Shown in pieces: positions 60,589-64,000 of a stretch of 64,000 bases of DNA (positions are counted from its first letter, which is position 1; each line of letters opens with the position of its first letter). The position numbers and the translations under genes were made by a program. The DNA is taken from the NCBI GenBank assembly GCA_944324425.1, contig CALUWE010000002.1, forward strand, positions 124,001-188,000, given 5' to 3'. This DNA comes from Candidatus Gastranaerophilales bacterium (GTDB lineage: Bacteria > Cyanobacteriota > Vampirovibrionia > Gastranaerophilales > Gastranaerophilaceae). The notes below the pieces were generated by a model, which ran no database searches, was not told the origin of the DNA, and saw only the letters and a program-made list of their open reading frames with translations.

Positions 60589-62458
60589 TTAAAACCATTA
60601 AAACTGAAATATCCGCAGGCTTTACCCCGCCTATTCTCGAGGCTTGAGCTAAGGTTTTCGGTTTAATTTTATTTAAAAGTTCTTTTGTTTCCGTTGAAAT
60701 TTGTTTTATTTCCATAAAATCAATATCGTCGGGAATTTTTATTTTTTCAAGTTTATCTGATATATTAACCTGATTTTCTTGCCTTTCAATATAACCTTGA
60801 TATTTTATTAAAATTTCAACCTGTTCTTCAATTTCTTTTTTTAAATAAATGTCATCAACTTCAAAATTGGGCTTATACCCTAATTCTTTAAGTAAAAAAT
60901 AATCGGTATCGGGCCTTTTTATAATTTGATAAGCACTTTGCCCAACATCAAATTTTTGCCCCGATTTATTCATTATTTCTTTATTTTCACTGTTTGCGGC
61001 AATTTTAAATGTTTTTAAGTTTTCAATTTCTTTTTCAATTGTTTCTTTTTTAAACCTAAACCTTTGAATATCTTCTTCTTTCACAAGCCCTAATTTGTAA
61101 CCTTCTTCCATAAGCCTGAAATCAGCGTTATCGCTTCTTAAAATAAGTCTGTATTCTGACCTTGATGTTAGCATTCTGTAAGGTTCGGGTAAATCTTTTG
61201 TAATTAAATCATCAATTAAAGTTCCGATATAAGAACTTTTTCTCTCGGGTTCAAAAAATTCTTTATTTTGAATATAAAGTGAAGCATTTATGCCTGCTAT
61301 AAGCCCTTGAGCGGCGGCTTCTTCATAGCCTGAAGTGCCATTAATCTGCCCTGCTAAAAATAAACCCTTAACTTTTTTTGTCATTAAAGAACGGGTTAAT
61401 TCAACCGCAGGAACGGAATCATATTCAACGGCATAAGCAGGTTTTATAACAGAAACATTTTCTAACCCCGGCAAAGACCTTAGCATTTTAAATTGAACAT
61501 CAATGGGTAAACTTGTTGAAAAACCTTGAACATAGGTTTCATAAGTTTTTTCGCCTTCAGGTTCAATAAAAATGTGGTGAGAAGGGTTATCTTTAAACCT
61601 TACAACCTTATCTTCAATAGACGGGCAATATCTTGGCCCTATTCCATGGATTAAGCCTGAATAAAGGGGTGATTTATCCAAATTATCCTTAATTATTTTG
61701 TGAGTTATATCGGTTGTTCTTGTTAAATAACAAGGAACTTGGGGGCGAAAACATTTTTCTTTTCTAAATGAAAAGAAATTATAAGTGCCGTATTTATCAA
61801 TACTGTCAGGCGGCTGAATTTGAAGTTTTGAATAATCAATTGTCCTTGAATCAACCCTTGCAGGTGTTCCTGTTTTAAGCCTTTTAATCGGAAACCCTGC
61901 TTTTATTAAGGCGTTACTTAAGCCGACAGCGGCACGTTCTGCCAGTCTTCCCGCAGGAAAACTTTTTAAACCTATAAAAATTTTGCCGTTCAGGCTTGTT
62001 CCCGTTGTTAAGATAACAGTAGGTGAAAAATATTCAACGCCTAATTCATCAATAACACCTTTAATAACGTTATTTTCAATAATTAAATCTACAACTTGAG
62101 TTTGGATTATTTTTATATTTTCTTCGCTTTCAATAAATTCTCTCATTTTTAATTTATAGAGAATTTTATCAGATTGCGCCCTTAAGGCACGAACCGCAGG
62201 ACCTTTAGATGAATTAAGCATTTTTAACTGCATATAAGTTTCATCTGTAATTCGGCCCATAATGCCGCCAAGTGCATCAATTTCTCGAACCAAATTAGAT
62301 TTTGCAGGACCGCCGACAGCAGGGTTACAAGGCATAAGTGCTATATTTTCAATATTTAATGTCATAAGAGCAACTTTAATACCTAATTTTGAAGCGGCAA
62401 TTGCCGCTTCAACACCTGCATGACCTGCACCAACCACTATACAGTCAAATTTAAACAT
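60554..62458 (-). CDS. mnmG: tRNA uridine-5-carboxymethylaminomethyl modification enzyme MnmG
   Basis: FAD-dependent subunit that, with MnmE, modifies U34 of certain tRNAs. In 634 residues the FAD motif IVVGAGHAGVEAAIAASKLG is at the N-terminus. The MPCNPAVGGPAKSNLVREID block, the GLKSFPAGRLAE segment with the CPSIEDKVVRF region, and FLAGQINGTSGYEEAAAQGL are all present. The helical C-terminus that binds tRNA/MnmE ends ASRIGGVKPADISVLM. It starts 3 bases after the OmpH-like gene's stop. Confidence 0.97.
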   Translation of the reverse strand: MFKFDCIVVGAGHAGVEAAIAASKLGIKVALMTLNIENIALMPCNPAVGGPAKSNLVREIDALGGIMGRITDETYMQLKMLNSSKGPAVRALRAQSDKILYKLKMREFIESEENIKIIQTQVVDLIIENNVIKGVIDELGVEYFSPTVILTTGTSLNGKIFIGLKSFPAGRLAERAAVGLSNALIKAGFPIKRLKTGTPARVDSRTIDYSKLQIQPPDSIDKYGTYNFFSFRKEKCFRPQVPCYLTRTTDITHKIIKDNLDKSPLYSGLIHGIGPRYCPSIEDKVVRFKDNPSHHIFIEPEGEKTYETYVQGFSTSLPIDVQFKMLRSLPGLENVSVIKPAYAVEYDSVPAVELTRSLMTKKVKGLFLAGQINGTSGYEEAAAQGLIAGINASLYIQNKEFFEPERKSSYIGTLIDDLITKDLPEPYRMLTSRSEYRLILRSDNADFRLMEEGYKLGLVKEEDIQRFRFKKETIEKEIENLKTFKIAANSENKEIMNKSGQKFDVGQSAYQIIKRPDTDYFLLKELGYKPNFEVDDIYLKKEIEEQVEILIKYQGYIERQENQVNISDKLEKIKIPDDIDFMEIKQISTETKELLNKIKPKTLAQASRIGGVKPADISVLMVLIESGKIRKKIV

Positions 62459-62461
62459 TTT

Positions 62462-62914
62462 TTATCTTGCCGCCACAGGATTTTTAAGGATAGATAAAAC
62501 TTCATTTGTACAGTTAACACCGCCTGCAACTCTTGCATCTTTTTTTACAATCATATCAAGCTTTTTTTGAACTCTTACTTTTTCTGCAGCGGCAGCAACT
62601 TTTGCTTCCAATTCAGCTTCGTATCTTTGTTTTAGAGTAATAATTTCTTTTTGTTTAGCATTAACTTGCGCTATACCTTCTTTTCTGATTTTTTCTTTTT
62701 CTGCATTTGTTTTTGCAGCTTTAACCTGAGCGTCTTTTTGTTTTGCATAAGTTATAATAGCTGCATTTTTAGTTTTAAGGGTTTGCGTATATTTTTGAGC
62801 AAGAGGGTAATTTTTTGAAATATAACCGTAATCTACATAGCCGATTGCGGCAAATGCAGCGTTTGAAACAGTTAAAATTGAAATTACGGATAATAAAGAC
62901 AATATTTTTTTCAT
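62462..62914 (-). CDS. OmpH/Skp-like periplasmic protein
   Basis: 150 residues. A signal peptide MKKILSLLSVISILTVSNAA ends at AFA. The mature N-terminus IGYVDYGYISKNYPLAQKY matches the OmpH/Skp strand. A long Lys/Ala/Glu-rich helical hairpin (about 40-125) follows, as in the chaperone's tentacles. The C-terminus diverges and carries a lone Cys (GVNCTNEV). In the family this trimer escorts outer-membrane proteins; its presence implies a diderm envelope. Confidence 0.82.
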   Translation of the reverse strand: MKKILSLLSVISILTVSNAAFAAIGYVDYGYISKNYPLAQKYTQTLKTKNAAIITYAKQKDAQVKAAKTNAEKEKIRKEGIAQVNAKQKEIITLKQRYEAELEAKVAAAAEKVRVQKKLDMIVKKDARVAGGVNCTNEVLSILKNPVAAR

Positions 62915-62926
62915 TTTTATCTCCTT

Positions 62927-63841
62927 TTATATTTTTCTTGCACCTTTATCTTCAATAGTATATGTATGAATTATTGAATTAACATTTATATTGTTCCAAT
63001 TGGTTTCAACTATTTCATTTATTTCATCAATATTTTTACCGTTTGAAATAATTGCAATAGAAGGACCTGCACCTGCTAATGTGCAGCCTAAAACACCTTC
63101 TGTATGTTTAAGTCCTTCCATAATGGAATTTAGGCCGGGAACTAATTTCATTCTGTAAGGCTGATGAAGTCTGTCTGTCATTGCAAGCTTCATTAAATCT
63201 TCATCTTGCGTATAAACAGCTTCCACAAACATTGCAGATCTTCTTAAATTATAAATTGCATCTTTCATAGGGACATTATCAGGTAAAACAGAACGTGAAA
63301 TATCCGTTGCAAGTTCAAAATCGGGAATACACATTGTTATTTTCCAATTTTTTGGCCACGGAAGTTTTCTGTATGTAACAGAACCCGTATCTTCAACTTC
63401 CGCTATTGTCATTCCGCCAAAAAATGCAGGAGTTACATTATCGGGGTGGCCTTCAATTTCTGTTGCAATGGATAATAAAACGTCATTATCCGCGGGGTGT
63501 CCCAAAAGTTCATTTGCAGCAATTAAGCCGCCCACTATAACAGAAGCGCTTGAGCCCATTCCTCTTGCAACCGGAATGCCGGTTTTAATGTTTATTTTTA
63601 ATTCAGCAGGGGTTTGACCTATATAATTGTATAAAAGTTCAATTGCTTTATATACAATATTATTTTTATCTCTCGGAATATTATCGGAATCATTATCCAA
63701 AATATTAATTTCAATGCCGGAGCCCGGCATTATGGTTTCTTCCAATGTAATTGTATTATAAACAGGTAACGCCAACCCGAAACAATCAAAACCGCAACCA
63801 AGGTTTGCAACGGTAGCAGGGGTTTCAACAGTAACTTTCAT
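62927..63841 (-). CDS. thrB: Homoserine kinase
   Basis: Phosphorylates homoserine in threonine synthesis. GHMP-kinase fold in 304 residues: KVTVETPATVANLGCGFDCF at the start, the ATP loop VARGMGSSASVIVGG (near residue 88), EIEGHPDNVTPAFFGGMTI, and the C-terminal GCTLAGAGPSIAII. I start at the ATG at 63839-63841, with GAGG upstream. An in-frame ATG 11 codons earlier falls inside dnaN. The ATG lies 2 bases after the dnaN stop. Confidence 0.95.
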   Translation of the reverse strand: MKVTVETPATVANLGCGFDCFGLALPVYNTITLEETIMPGSGIEINILDNDSDNIPRDKNNIVYKAIELLYNYIGQTPAELKINIKTGIPVARGMGSSASVIVGGLIAANELLGHPADNDVLLSIATEIEGHPDNVTPAFFGGMTIAEVEDTGSVTYRKLPWPKNWKITMCIPDFELATDISRSVLPDNVPMKDAIYNLRRSAMFVEAVYTQDEDLMKLAMTDRLHQPYRMKLVPGLNSIMEGLKHTEGVLGCTLAGAGPSIAIISNGKNIDEINEIVETNWNNINVNSIIHTYTIEDKGARKI

Positions 63842-63843
63842 TT

Positions 63844-64000
63844 TTACCTCACTTGAACAGGCATAATTAAGCATAAATAGCTGTCGCCTGAATTTTCTTC
63901 TTCCGATTCTTCAGGTTTTATAACCGTTGCAGATAAATTTGTTGACATTTCAATTCTTATTTTTTCATTTTGAATATTTCTTAAAACATCAAGAACATAT
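63844..64000 (-). CDS. dnaN: DNA polymerase III beta clamp, C-terminal end (partial)
   Basis: The minus-strand frame open from the right edge ends YVLDVLRNIQNEKIRIEMST … GDSYLCLIMPVQVR and stops at 63844-63846. The 'Y-L-D-x-L … I-M-P-V-x' ending is the C-terminus of DnaN (sliding clamp), where the last residues help form the partner-binding pocket. Only about 52 codons are inside the window. It is tightly coupled to thrB. Confidence 0.85.
   Translation of the reverse strand, partial: YVLDVLRNIQNEKIRIEMSTNLSATVIKPEESEEENSGDSYLCLIMPVQVR

Overview
The window is an AT-rich, densely packed bacterial chromosome segment. It holds about 44 protein genes, nearly all housekeeping or cell-envelope genes in short operons. 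I see no tRNA, rRNA, CRISPR array, insertion sequence or prophage. Several traits together suggest an uncultured gut-type relative of Cyanobacteria (Vampirovibrionia/Melainabacteria, order Gastranaerophilales): Tad pilus genes, prepilins with KAF(S/T)LAE-type leaders, an S-layer-homology (SLH) protein, small proteins starting M(K)ISPI…F, HD-GYP signalling, and low GC with T/A-rich intergenic hairpins. This placement is inference from gene style. No 16S gene is present to confirm it.

Layout, left to right. 1-4683 (+): the end of a CpaE/TadZ-like gene, then cpaF, tadB, tadC and, overlapping tadC, ribD. 4673-15493 (-): a small unknown protein, a 1882-residue coiled-coil giant with its own promoter and terminator, a glmU-prs-udg operon, a TPR lipoprotein-like or secreted protein, and tmk. 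15761-18499 (+): an HTH protein, a soluble histidine kinase and a 70-aa lineage-type small protein. Then come eno (-), a HEAT-like protein (+), a Cys-rich SLH protein (+), a YhcH-family/GT39-like membrane protein pair (-), and a LysM-like/coiled-coil protein (+). 26905-33738 (-): three tandem, very large glycine-rich pseudopilins behind one good sigma-70 promoter. 34136-39945 (-): a phosphohexomutase, aminotransferase, orphan HisH and M49-like peptidase operon.

40052-43586 (+): a GT2 glycosyltransferase, a YkgJ-type Cys-cluster protein, then a two-gene RloA/RloB-like module (ABC-type AAA ATPase plus Toprim-like protein). This module is the best candidate for a defence system in the window. 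43588-50632: phosphoglucomutase/phosphomannomutase (-), pheA (+), a GNAT-like protein (-), clpB (-), and a nucleoside transporter translationally coupled to a 54-aa protein (-). 50761-57192: a prepilin (+), a PSP1/rsfS/amidase operon (-), and a SNF2 helicase (+). 57189-64000 (-): a probable operon running dnaN (partial), thrB, an OmpH/Skp-like gene, mnmG, a GAF/HD-GYP gene and a TPR gene.

The envelope theme recurs: Tad pilus, prepilins, SLH protein, glycosyltransferases, amidase, OmpH/Skp. Convergent gene pairs often abut or overlap with no terminator between them, while other junctions carry very clean bidirectional hairpins. Several start codons were moved from the longest open frame to an internal ATG, on the basis of ribosome-binding sites, promoters or signal peptides.
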